Of a stretch of 64,000 bases of DNA, positions 54,001 through 63,560 are shown one piece after another. The stretch is from Dendrophyllia cribrosa (taxonomy: Eukaryota > Cnidaria > Anthozoa > Scleractinia > Dendrophylliidae). Numbering within the stretch: the first letter of the stretch is position 1; each line of letters starts with the position of its first letter. Under the pieces are notes generated by a model, which had not been told where the DNA came from, made no database searches, and was given only the letters and a program-made list of their open reading frames with translations. The position numbers were made by a program, and so were the translations under genes. The DNA lies in NCBI GenBank assembly GCA_024195265.1, contig JAJLRJ010000009.1, forward strand, positions 29,954,210-30,018,209. Reading direction: 5' to 3'.

Positions 54001-56687
54001 AACACCATTCTATAGATTCTGATTTAATTTTTTAAATATATAGCTCTGGGCCAAAAAAATTTATATGTGGCTAAATTTATAATTTAGGCAAGGTTAACCT
54101 CGAAACAAGGCTAGCTGGCCAGCGGTTTCCCTACATTCAGCCTGGCTCAAGCGGGGGCCCCCGCAATTTCCAAGGGGCAGTTATTTGCGATTGCACAACA
54201 CAGTTCAAATAGACCAATTCCGATATATTGAAATTCATACTTGGCTCCGAGGCTTAGGGGAATAAAACAAAAGAAATAAATTATTCATACCTGAACCTCG
54301 ATGTGATTTCTTTTGTTTTATTCCCCTAAGCCTCGGAGCCAAGTATGAATTTTAATATATCGGAATTGGTCTATTGCTTGCTTGCTGATTTTGGCGGATC
54401 AGCGATTTTGCATTCAAGGCTGTATTTGCATTTTACTCGCACTCCCACTCCACCCACCCTTTTGGATTGGTAAGTATGGCATCTGGTAAGTATTCCACTG
54501 GCTTCTGTCAGTGTGACGGTGCCTGGTGGTTGGCGCTCGCATGGTTGCCATGGTTACCTTAATTGCTCTCTTGCCTGCTCGCTCCAGGCCCCTACCACCT
54601 TTAAGGCACCAGCTCCCAATGCTCATCTTGTTGATGAGTTTAATGGGACTTTAAAGAAACGGGCCCCAGAACTGGAGTTGTTTATGGTGACTGTTTTTGC
54701 CTACAATACTAGATCCAGTGGGGTTTTGTAGTTCATTTTAAACTTATTTACCTTACAGCCGGCTGCCTACAGCGACAAGAGGGACTGGAGGTGTCTGAAT
54801 CCATTGATCCACTGCAAGTAATAGATAAAATTTGAGTCGCAGAACTGTGTGGATATTCAGAATTTACAATGGCGAGGGCGAGCCATTGTAAATATCCGTA
54901 CAGTTCTGCTCGGCGAATATCTGACTTCTAAAAGAACAATAGTGATGAAACTGATGAACATTCCTATTCAGTAGTATTCTGTATCAGTGATACAGTATCG
55001 CTGTTCTGTATCAGGATTTATAAACGTTCACTAAATTTTAATTTTCTTTTGCATTTTCCTTAAAAATTATTAATGAATTTGAAAATGTGATGATACACTG
55101 ACAACGTTATCAGCGAGGTAAAGATACAAATTAGTATTACGGCAGCAGTTGCGATATTATTTGTGACAAAGTTTTAAAATGACATTATGTTCATGAGAAA
55201 AAAACGAACAGCAAAATATAATTAAAAACAGGCGGACGTAAAAACTCAACCGACAGTGTTTTAATCTATTATTATGCCTATGTTAATTATTGTAAGTAGC
55301 ACTGAGAAATAATTACATGTAACACCATGACCTTTCTATGTAACTGCAATAATTGGATAAAAATTAACAAAAATTTATCGAGTGAAGGAGTGAGGAGTGG
55401 AAAACACGTTATATATAGTTATTATAGCTGTACCTGTTTCCCATAGAAGATGAGTTTCGTCCCGAGTAAATTCCTAAAACAAATTTCAATATAGTCACAT
55501 ATCACCACTCTACATTGGCATCAATAACCAGGTATGATACTGATTCGTAATTTTCAGCTTTTCATTCTTCTCCTGATCCACAGGGCTGATTATTAACTTG
55601 GAGGTAGGTTATGCCGTGATTATAGAGCAGTTTTCAATTAAAGTGCACCTATTAAACCCAAAATTGTTTTTTTTTTTGCTCAATCAACACTATGTACGTT
55701 GAGAAGTTGAATAGTTAAATATTTTTTGTTCTTAACGTCGCGTTAGTGAATAAAAGAGGCTTGAATTTACAAAATGTTAATAAGATGACCCCAAAACAAG
55801 AATCGTTTATTATACAACTACTTGTTTCCACCTCCAAGTAATATTTTTTTTATAAATCAATTGACTACTAACAGTTTTTATTTAGTATTTCTTAAATTGA
55901 TTATCCTTAAACTGTGAATTGCGTATTGTACATTGAAGTAAAAATAATGGTAAAGTATTGATTTGACGTCATCTAATTAGCATTTTGTAAATTCAAATCT
56001 CTATAACTCACTGACGCGACGTTACAAACAAGAAATATTTCACTATTCGACTTTTTAACGTACATTGAGTTGATTAAAAGAAAAAAATGGGGGTTAGGTG
56101 CACTTAAGTGTCAAAACTACTTTTGTGATTGCTTTGGTTTGCATACGCTTTGTGATTGGCTAAGACATCTCCTGCCACTTTCTCAACTGATTACTCGCAC
56201 GCGTTTTCCCGCTTGTCGCTGGCTACGTGTATTTGCTTCGAGTTCCAATTGGTTCACCAGATTGTCTACTCTGTTGTGTTTGGCCAGAGTGAGTACTTTG
56301 GTTTTCGTCAAACGACACTCGACCGAAAACTGTTCTATAACTGAGTGATCAACGTGTAAACTATCTGGTATTATTTCGGAATGTTTACTGTGTCGCTAGG
56401 GAAGACCGAAAAAATGCAAGAATAAAAAACTTCTTATCCTTGTGGTTTGATCTCTGTTTGGTCACAGAAAAATTAACTTCAAAGTCAAATCAAAGTGTTC
56501 ATGTTTTCTGACTAGTTTGCAAGTTGTGACTGATGACTACCTGTATTACTCCTGTTGACGTTATTGGAGGGCACAAGAGGCGCTGCGTGACTAAATGATG
56601 ATGACGATGAACTCCCTGAATCATCGTCTGCCCACAAGAAGAACTCACAACCACTGTCTCTGTTGGAACACTTGTAAAATGATCGAC
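50971..56687 (-). CDS. top3a: DNA topoisomerase III alpha, C-terminal exons (partial)
   Basis: Exons (minus strand order): 56687-56541, 55473-55434, 52135-51909, 51005-50971, with matching phases (1/1, 1/2, 2/1, 1/stop). They encode GRF zinc finger 1 (GRSFYKCSNRDSGCEFFLWA), a Ser-rich linker, GRF finger 2 (KEGPNKGRPFYCCSKP, GCDFFEWGD) and a terminal zinc knuckle (KCGVCHQEG...HTKRSCPMNR). Two GRF fingers followed by this knuckle is the C-terminus of TOP3A, the type IA topoisomerase that works with RecQ helicases to dissolve recombination intermediates in nucleus and mitochondria. The catalytic Toprim and strand-passage exons are upstream and not seen here. Finger 2 appears to lack its first Cys ligand, where a MITE abuts the exon. 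Confidence 0.88.
51909..52135 (-). CDS. top3a: top3a exon: GRF finger 2
   Basis: Encodes SHLPSLFSRTVSKEGPNKGR, FYCCSKPRGQGCDFFEWGD and TKKRKCGVCHQEG. The acceptor AAAACAG lies in the terminus of MITE copy 4. Donor GTATGA. Confidence 0.85.
52131..52388 (-). mobile_element. CCAAT-rich MITE, copy 4, adjoining a top3a exon
   Basis: Reverse-orientation diverged copy (GAGCTGTTTTCAACTGTGTC left end; TTTGGTTTTGGTTTTACGAC right). Its left terminal repeat runs into the top3a exon boundary at 52135. Confidence 0.85.
52389..53151. other. top3a intron, unassigned
   Basis: AT-rich, no exon or transposon end recognised. Confidence 0.4.
53152..53686. mobile_element. TTAA foldback element with about 200-bp arms
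   Basis: GTGTAAATGACAGTAATTGT and the complementary right end, with TTAA on both sides (53148-53151, 53687-53690). Arms include TCGATATCGA, CGTTTTTAGACGGC and GTCCGCTGTGACGTCAATAC. Centre around 53400. Non-coding. Confidence 0.9.
54208..54375. mobile_element. Hairpin MITE
   Basis: AATAGACCAATTCCGATATA and TATATCGGAATTGGTCTATT ends; arms of about 70 bp include GGCTCCGAGGCTTAGGGGAA. Very few mismatches. Confidence 0.92.
54376..55433. other. top3a intron, small foldback
   Basis: At 54836-54915 TGTGTGGATATTCAGAATTT and AAATATCCGTACAGTTCTGC form a foldback around GGCGAGGGCGAGCC. The rest is AT-rich with no exon found. Confidence 0.45.
55434..55473 (-). CDS. top3a: top3a micro-exon (40 nt)
   Basis: Encodes IYSGRNSSSMGN. 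Supported by acceptor TTTGTTTTAG, donor GTACAG and because its phases (1 in, 2 out) are exactly those required by both neighbours. Confidence 0.72.
55624..56339 (-). mobile_element. CCAAT-rich MITE, copy 5, split by a TTAA element
   Basis: Left 20 bp (TAGAGCAGTTTTCAATTAA) at 55624-55642 and the body at 56104-56339 ending CGACACTCGACCGAAAACTG belong together; the interruption at 55643-56103 is a separate element. Confidence 0.82.
55643..56103. mobile_element. TTAA-type foldback nested in MITE copy 5
   Basis: GTGCACCTATTAAACCC and GGGTTAGGTGCAC ends with TTAA adjoining each side; about 95 bp of each end mirror the other (ATCAACACTATGTACGTTGA and its relative TACATTGAGTTGAT). Non-coding. Confidence 0.82.
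56541..56687 (-). CDS. top3a: top3a exon: GRF finger 1 and linker
   Basis: Starts RSFYKCSNRDSGCEFFLWAD, then an acidic and Ser-rich linker DDDSGSSSSSSFSH. Acceptor CGTCTTAG, donor GTAGTC, phase 1 to 1. Confidence 0.88.
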
Positions 56688-56719
56688 CTAAGACGAGTCA
56701 ATAAGTACCGGTAATATAT

Positions 56720-56875
56720 ATATCAAACACGAGGAACAGTGCTTCATCAGATGTCCAAATACCGCGAAGTGGGTTGAAAAACGAAGCGCAACCCAGATTT
56801 TTTTAACCCGCTTCAAGGTGTTTGGATACCTGATGAAACACTCTTTTAAGTGTTTGATATAGCTTCTCAAACTGA
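56720..56875. mobile_element. Foldback MITE related to the 146-bp array
   Basis: TATATCAAACACGAGGAAC...CATCAG and GTGTTTGGATACCTGATGAA...GTTTGATATAGCTTCTCAAA; the same pieces form 23313-23990 and 58088-58200. Confidence 0.8.
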
Positions 56876-57134
56876 TCGTTAAATGCGAAGAAAACGAAGG
56901 CATAAAATCGCCAAAATCTATGCAAATTAAGACAGGATATCAAAACCTCCTTAATTCATGGAAGCGATTTCCTTTGTGTTCTCGTCATGAATTATTTTAA
57001 TGAATTCATTAAATAAATTGTTTTAATGAATTCATTCTCAAAACTCATTTACGAAAGAAATGCTTGAAATCCTGTACAGGGGTGTAGCCAGTACTTTTTC
57101 AGAGGTACGCCCATCAATTTTCAAACACCTCCCT

Positions 57135-57152
57135 ACCTTTCCCCCGCCCCCG

Positions 57153-57206
<54 letters not shown>
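57135..57206. repeat. Poly-C tract
   Basis: About 60 C, interrupted only near its start. It creates an artificial polyproline frame. Confidence 0.95.
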
Positions 57207-57397
57207 ATCCTCAAGTCCCAAATCTTTTCTTTCTTTTTACGACTTTTTCAGGTGCGTGCAGGTAGCTACACCCCTACTGTATCGATTTTACTGTTCAGAC
57301 TTTGGAACTGGAACAAGACAAACAAACTGGCACGACTTTCATATCAGTCTCTTATTCTAGTGAGAGAGCAGTTCAAAGTCATCTTGATCTGGCTTTC

Positions 57398-57667
57398 TTA
57401 AGCTTGGTTCCCACTAGCGGCATAAACGACGTAAGCGGAATCGTAAGCGGAATCGGAATCGCAAGAACCTTACGATCTAGTGGAAATCAAAACGACGGAA
57501 GCGGATAGTAAGCGACGGAAGCAGAAGCGGAATCGGAAGAAAAAGGAAACCTTCTGATCCTTCCGATTCCGATTCCGTTTTGTAACTTACACTGGAACGT
57601 AAGGCTCCCTAAGCTTCCGACTCTGACTCCGCTTCCGATTACGTCGCTAGTGGGAACCAGCCCTTAG
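57398..57667. mobile_element. TIR MITE with GGAATCGGAA repeats
   Basis: TAAGCTTGGTTCCCACTAGC and GCTAGTGGGAACCAGCCCTTA ends mirror each other; the interior has repeated AAGCGGAATCG and its complement. Confidence 0.85.
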
Positions 57668-57786
57668 ACTCATTAACAATTGATCAAGTGTGAACAAAGA
57701 AAATCAAAAGCGGAATGGTGGTTTGAAAACCCGATCTCAATTAGCATAGATTTTGGTACATTTATTCCTTTGTTTTCTCTGTATTT

Positions 57787-58079
57787 AGAGCAGTTTTCAA
57801 TTGAGTGTGAAAAGTAATTACACAATTGCTTTGGTTTTGGCATTTGCATTGCTACGCTTTGTGATTGGCTAAGAAATCTCGCGCCACTTTCTCGACCAAT
57901 CAGAAGTAAAAACAAAAACCAATCGTGACTTGCTCGCAAGCGTTTTCCCGCGCTTTGCGCCGCCCACATGTAATTGCTTCGAGCTCTGATTGGTTCATTG
58001 GATTGTTTACGACTGCTGTGATTGGTCAGAGTAATTACTTTGGTTTTGGTTTTACGACACTCAATTGAAAACTGCCCTA
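57787..58079 (-). mobile_element. CCAAT-rich MITE, copy 6
   Basis: Well-preserved reverse-orientation copy: AGAGCAGTTTTCAATTGAGT at the left and ACTCAATTGAAAACTGCCCT at the right, with the usual CCAAT/ATTGG motifs. Confidence 0.92.
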
Positions 58080-58087
58080 ATGATAAC

Positions 58088-58200
58088 TTTGAGAAGCTAT
58101 ATCAAACACTCAAAAAAACTCGGCTGCGCCGCGTTTTATCAACCCACTTCTTAGTGTTTGGATATCCTGATGAAACACTCTTCCTCGTGTTTGATATATT
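58088..58200. mobile_element. Foldback MITE related to the 146-bp array, copy
   Basis: GAGAAGCTATATCAAACACT to CTCGTGTTTGATATATT, directly beside MITE copy 6. Confidence 0.8.
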
Positions 58201-58357
58201 ACATAAAACACAACTTCAAAGATAAATGGAATACATCAAAACAATCTGGAATGAGAAATTATCGCGTTTTTACGAAAATATCTGAAATTGGCGATACTTT
58301 CTGAAATCTCAGAAAGTTTCTAGTAATTAACCAAGCATTCAACCGTGAAAACGACTA

Positions 58358-58862
58358 ATGCTGTGTTCACATCAGAACCGAACCATGTTTAGAGTAAACA
58401 TGTTGCAACGAAACACGTTTCCCGTAACATGTTTGCAATTTCATTGTTCACACTATTTGTTAATTTCAAAACAAGTTTCACGCCTGGTTCTATAATTTAT
58501 GCTGTTTCACGAACCATGCATATCACAATAAAGCTCGCATAAAATCTTTCTAATTACGCATGAATAGAAAAAAATAGAGCTCGAACTTTCCGTTGTACGA
58601 TTTTGTGGTTTAATTTAACTTATCAAGCCCTTCAAGAATGAAGGGCAATGCAGTGTTTAACAAGGAGACGACATTTGCGCTAAAGTGTTTCGTGTGGCTA
58701 AGATCGAAACTACCTTGTGAGATAGTTTCAATCATGTTCAGAATAAACATGTTTCGATCATGATTCGCGCAATACGCCGCCTGATGTGAACACTTTTGAC
58801 AGTGAAACATGTTTCATTCGTGATAAGACTAAACATGTTTCACCCTAGTGTGAACACAGCAT
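58358..58862. mobile_element. TIR MITE with AACATGTTTC repeats
   Basis: ATGCTGTGTTCACATCAG and the right end TAGTGTGAACACAGCAT mirror each other. AACATGTTTC-type decamers recur in both orientations. Non-coding. Confidence 0.85.
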
Positions 58863-60630
58863 AATATTGTCACGGTAACCAGAATTTTCAGAAAGTTTCT
58901 CAAAAGCAGATAAACTTTCTGTCAATGAACCAATAGGAACTAGAGTTTAAATTAAATGCGAATTAAATCGACGTATGTAATTTGCGTCGATCAACTGAAT
59001 AAAATAAACCTTTAAACTCTTGCGAAACGTTCCTCGGTTTAACACGTCTAGTTTGGAATGCATTCCTCTTAGTGTTTTTCATGTATCAAGCTACATTCCT
59101 TCTACTTGCTTTTGTTTAGATTGCTGGCGCTTTTGAACGTAAAGAAAGGAATTTTCAGTGGTATGATCCCAATCGTGGAGCCATTTCAGAAATGTTTGCC
59201 TACTATCGCTGATAAGTTAAACCTGTGTTACGAAAACAATAGTCTGTGTATCGATCGATTTTGTTGTCCTCTTTTGATGCAAGTTTCCCAATTAATAACT
59301 AAAAGGTCTAAAAGAAGTACTCCTTTCCGCTTTCGGTTCTTCGCTTAATATAACACATGAAGAACCAACGGATGTTTTTAACTCTGTAATAACAATCTCT
59401 GGCCATTGTGCAGATTGTGCAAAACGTAAACATTTGTTCGTCGAACTTCGATATTATTTTCAATAAGAAAAGCAAGTTCATCACATTCGTAATTCTTGAA
59501 GGCATAGAACTAACATATAATCATCCTCGATAACTGGTCTTCTTGACAAAAAAACTGTTCACTCGCGCATCGCGTACGTACCTGCAATATAAGACATAAT
59601 TAGTTGGAACACTTCACGAAAAGCCCAGTCCGGGCCCACTCCTCTCCCCCCAATGTTGCTCCTCTCTACGCAATGTTGTGTCTGCATAAATTTTATTTGA
59701 CTCTAGCATCTTGAACATAATTTATCAACATTGAAGGGGAAAGAAGGGAAGAAAGCGGACACCGTTCCAACAAATGTGACCGATATTGTGGGTCGAGAAA
59801 CATAACAATAGTAACACAATGAAAATGGACCCAGATTAAACAATCACTATCATTTCCGGAGCGTTTAATTACATTACACATCCCGGAACATTTACGGTAC
59901 CTGAGAAAGTTTCTCAAAAGTCCAAAAACGTTGTCGGACCCAAATGGCTTTAAATACTGTTATATGCAGAATTTTTAGTAACCAAAATGAAGTTTTTGTT
60001 GACTTTGAAAGCTAAATTAAATTTAAATCAGTATATGCAAAAGAAACAAGTCGGGCTCGAAATGTCTTCAGGAGTTTTGAGAAACGAACGCCGTTGTCAA
60101 TCATTTTGTACTTAAGAGAAAAGAACTAATGATTTATTTATCTTTCGTTGCATGTTTTGTTTTTGCAGTATTGTGTAGAATTTTTCTCCTCATTGATCGA
60201 TTCAATTGTAGCTAATTGTTGGTGTCTTTGATGTTTCCCTATATACCGACACTAACAGAAAAAGTTTCTTACTACTTTTGCTGAGCTAGTTTTTTAATAG
60301 AATAGCATAAAACGAACAAACAGATGTTTTAGTGAATTAAACCAACTCTCCTGTCCTTGGTGAATTAAGAATGCTAGACATAATCATAAGTATAAGCGGA
60401 AGCATAAGAATTAAAATTTTTCCCTTTTCTTTTGCTTCCGTTTATCTTCTCCTTATTCTGGTGGAAACGAAACATACCATAAGCATAAAGGACTATTATA
60501 TCTTTGGACAATAAGGCACTCATTCTTAGGTCCCTTGAGTATACGCCGGCAATGTAATGTGATGTAATGTAAACCCCCGGGGTGTAAACCATTATTGAAA
60601 CACGATAAGTAGTACAGTTTTGAAAGATGA
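58863..60630. other. Intergenic or top3a intron, unassigned
   Basis: No supported exon. At about 60378-60440 AGCGGAAGCATAAG and a complementary GCTTCCGTTTATC form a small inverted repeat. Confidence 0.4.
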
Positions 60631-60796
60631 TAAGGGCCGGGTCGCACCAGAGCGAAAAACATATCTAGTTTCCAAATTTTGGAACGGGTCGCATTAAACA
60701 AAATTATCATTTTCGAAAACGCCGGTGATTGACGTAAACATCAATCATATAAATAATCTCATCATCACGGAGAGATCGTGTTTACCACACGCGAAA

Positions 60797-62023
60797 ATGG
60801 ATCGCCGCCATATGATTATTTTCGCGGCATTCGGCCTTTTCTTGAATTTTCTGTTTTTGTCGCAACAAAATGCCATTGCAATTTTAGAACTGGTCATGGA
60901 ATATCAACAAGCTTTCCTGCGGTTGGTTGCAGCTTTGAGAAGACGCAGATTGCGCTTGAATCGACGTCGACCGCGAAAACGTCCACGTGCTTGGACTTTA
61001 CCGCGACCAGAAGAGTCGTGGTTTGAGATACACTTTCACGACAGAACCATTCCAGGAGACTACTTTCGACAGCAGTTAAAAATGGACAGAGAGACCTTCC
61101 AAGCCCTCGTTGGCATCCTGGGACCGTGGTTAACCAGGCAGAACACGCGATTCAGGGACTGTATTTCACCGGGAAAGGTTTTGGCATTAGGAATTTATAG
61201 ACTTGCCCATGGCAATTCGTACGTGAGCATTGGATCAGTATTTAATGTTGGCAAATCTACCGTAATCGAGGCAGTCCAAGACGTCGTAGCAGCTTTGTAT
61301 GAACTGAAGGATGAATATATACATTTCCCAGAAACAGTGGCGGAAACAGCAGCTTCCATACAAACATTTCGAGACCTGTCTCGACTCCCGAACATTGTCG
61401 GAGCAATCGATGGCACTCATATACAAATAAATGCACCTCGTGAAAGTGCAGTTGATTACTTTAGCCGATATCAGCAGCACGACTTTGGCATTCAGGCAGT
61501 GGCGGATGGAAACATGCTCTTTCTGGATTTTTCTGCTGGCTATCCGGGAAGTATGCATGATGCCCGTATCTTGCGGAACAGCACATTATATCAAAGAGCT
61601 GAACAAGGAGACATACTTACTGGTCCTGTAGTCGATGTGAATGGCCACGAAATTGGCCCATATTTACTTGGTGACAGTGCTTACCCGATATCTCCATGGT
61701 TGCAAAAGCCATTCCCGGAGGCAACAAGGGACCGGTCTGAAATACAGTTTAACCGCGAGCTATCGAGTGCTAGGGTCAAAGTAGAATGCGCCTTTGGCTG
61801 TCTGAAATCTCGGTGGAGAATTTTACAAAAGCGGCTTGATAGCGACATAGCATTCTCTGTCAAAACCGCCATTGCCTGTGCTGTGTTGCACAACTTTTGT
61901 ATCAAAATGGGAGACGATTGGGATGGCGATGAAAATCCTGATCACTATGATTGTCATGATGACAATGAAGATGTTGTAAGAGATGGAGACGAAATCAGAG
62001 ACATCTTAAAGGAATTTCTTTAA
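60797..62023 (+). CDS. Harbinger transposase (HARBI1-like DDE nuclease), intact
   Basis: An uninterrupted frame of 408 codons from the ATG at 60797 (context AAAATGG); an in-frame ATG at 60725 would add 24 residues and have a poorer context, giving 432 aa. Numbering the longer form, a helix-turn-helix-like segment (SYVSIGSVFNVGKSTV) is at 165-180. The catalytic acids are D229 (AIDGTH), D317 (LLGDSAYP) and E354 (VKVECAFG), with the conserved PGSMHDARIL at 274-283 and AVLHNFCI near the end. The tail is acidic. This is the DDE nuclease that cuts Harbinger ends with help of a SANT-domain partner. No stop or frameshift is seen, so expression is possible, or recent insertion. HARBI1-like domestication cannot be excluded but the adjacent broken partner gene argues for a transposon copy. 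Confidence 0.93.
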   Translation: MDRRHMIIFAAFGLFLNFLFLSQQNAIAILELVMEYQQAFLRLVAALRRRRLRLNRRRPRKRPRAWTLPRPEESWFEIHFHDRTIPGDYFRQQLKMDRETFQALVGILGPWLTRQNTRFRDCISPGKVLALGIYRLAHGNSYVSIGSVFNVGKSTVIEAVQDVVAALYELKDEYIHFPETVAETAASIQTFRDLSRLPNIVGAIDGTHIQINAPRESAVDYFSRYQQHDFGIQAVADGNMLFLDFSAGYPGSMHDARILRNSTLYQRAEQGDILTGPVVDVNGHEIGPYLLGDSAYPISPWLQKPFPEATRDRSEIQFNRELSSARVKVECAFGCLKSRWRILQKRLDSDIAFSVKTAIACAVLHNFCIKMGDDWDGDENPDHYDCHDDNEDVVRDGDEIRDILKEFL

Positions 62024-62252
62024 TGGGATTATTGAATAAATTCTAATGTTAAAGAAACGTTTTCATGACTTTCGAAACGCTCTATTACAATGAGTACTGC
62101 CTAGATAAAAACAAAACCCCAATCAATGCCATTATTTTAAAGAAATCGGGTGTAGAAATCGCGTGTTGTTTATTAATTACAAAAGCAACTGCATGCATGT
62201 TACCTATCACACAATGTCAGTACACAATAACATGTTTTACTTTGTTATATGT

Positions 62253-63554
62253 TCATTGTTCACTGTTCTTACTCATAAACTGAGTCATGGCACAAATAAA
62301 TTGGCCCATCATTGCCATTTGTTGTTGCTGTGTTGAGATTTTCCCCGCATTTCTAAAAGGTATCCATACTTTCTCGAAACTCCCGTCTTTCCTCTTCTTC
62401 CCCTTCTTCCAAGTCTGCACGACTTCTTTTTCTTGTTTTTTTTTTTCCTGTCGCTTCTCACCTCCTTCTTCTTTTGCCCAGACTGATCACCTGAAGCTGC
62501 ACTGCTGGCCGATAAAGAAGTTGGGCTTGAGCTTGCGTGCGTGCTTGTTGTCCCCGCTTCAGACACATGGCTTAACGTAACAATGTCACCGGGGGAGGGG
62601 GGGGGGGGGGGAGTCCCTATAATGGGCTATACGGGGATGCTCCGCCCGAAAGGGGTACCTTTTTTAAGCTGGAGGTATATGAAAGGGTCGGGATTTCACG
62701 AGTTGAAGTATATGAAAGGGAAGGGATTTCACGAAGAATAGGAAAGGGTAGCGAAAACACGAGTTGAAGTATAAAAAATATGTATTTATAAAATTTATTC
62801 AAAATATATCAAACAGACGCACGTAAAGGCTATATGAAAGGGGTACCATTTTCAATAAAAGGTATATGAAAGGGGTACCATTTTCCATTAAAGGTTTATG
62901 AAAGGGGTACCTTTTCTGTCAAAAACGGTATATGAACGGGTAAGCGTTTGGACCTCGGGGCGGAACATCCCCGTAAAAATTTTGTTGAATACACCCCCCG
63001 GGCAATGTCACGGAAGCCAAGACAGCGTCAATTTCATCGTAAAATAAGCTTTGCCTCTTAGAGCCTCCAGACTTCTTTCTGTTCCATTCCTTTGCCTCTA
63101 TATATTCGTCGTTTAAATACTTCATTTTCTTGATGCACTTCTCAATAGTCTTGCTGGTTTCCATGCGTGCGTTGACTTCCTCGCAGATTTTCCTCCACGC
63201 CGTGCGTGACTCTCGACTTTCTAGTAATTCATGGTTTTCTGCCCACAACTGAACAAGCAGTCGTTGTTCGGCTTGGCTCCAGGTGTCATATTTTTTCCCT
63301 TTTTTCTTCTTATTGCCTTCACTCGACTCTGGAGAGCTTCCAGTATTGCTTGGCTCTTCGAACGGCGTAATCGACGACCTTGGGGATCTCGATCTTGACG
63401 CCTGGCTCTGCTGTTCTTCGCCTAAATAACGCCAATGAAATCGGTCTGAATTCTCAGGATACGATCCGTAGACGTACGCTGGATATGACTATGAGTTATC
63501 ATAATAATGGTAAGAGGCAGAGGTATCAGGGTAAAAATTATTCTGCCCTGCCAT
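62253..63554 (-). pseudogene. Harbinger SANT/Myb-like partner gene, disrupted
   Basis: From ATG 63554 (MAGQNNFYPDTSASYHYYDN) the frame meets TAG at 63491-63489 and then stays open through SYPAYVYGSYPENSDRFHW and a SANT/Myb-like domain (YDTWSQAEQRLLVQLWAENH, ICEEVNARMETSKTIEKCIK, KKMKYLNDEYIEAKEWNRKK). A 413-bp element (62590-63002) is inserted after VLASVTL. Beyond it the remainder (SEAGTTSTHASSSPTSL, basic KKKNKKKKSC) is in a shifted frame, and the C-terminus (STQQQQMAMMGQFICAMTQF) in another. So three kinds of lesion are present. Such proteins carry the transposase into the nucleus and bind DNA. Confidence 0.85.
62590..63002 (-). mobile_element. 413-bp G-rich-ended element inserted in the SANT gene, 9-bp TSD
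   Basis: CAATGTCAC flanks both sides (62581-62589, 63003-63011). Ends are CGGGGGAGGGGG and CACCCCCCGGG. Contains repeated TATATGAAAGGGGTACC motifs. Inverted, longer relative at 15968-17172. Confidence 0.9.
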
Positions 63555-63560
63555 TGCGCT

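Larger units (their letters stand above)
60634..63560 (+). mobile_element. PIF/Harbinger DNA transposon (degenerate)
   Basis: A transposase gene (60797-62023, plus) and a SANT/Myb-like gene (63554-62253, minus) converge, the two-gene plan of Harbinger elements. The left end may start near GGGCCGGGTCGCACCAGAGC at 60634, but I found no matching inverted end on the right, so limits are approximate. The partner gene is disrupted, so the copy cannot move by itself. Confidence 0.75.

Noticed and set aside
57060..57401. Frame with a polyproline run
   Set aside because: The prolines are a poly-C tract; no conservation or domain.
59106..59348. 80-codon plus-strand frame
   Set aside because: No splice or domain support and no similarity recognised.
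60725..60796. Extra 24 residues on the transposase
   Set aside because: In frame, but the ATG at 60797 has a better context and the family normally starts near it; kept as a note only.
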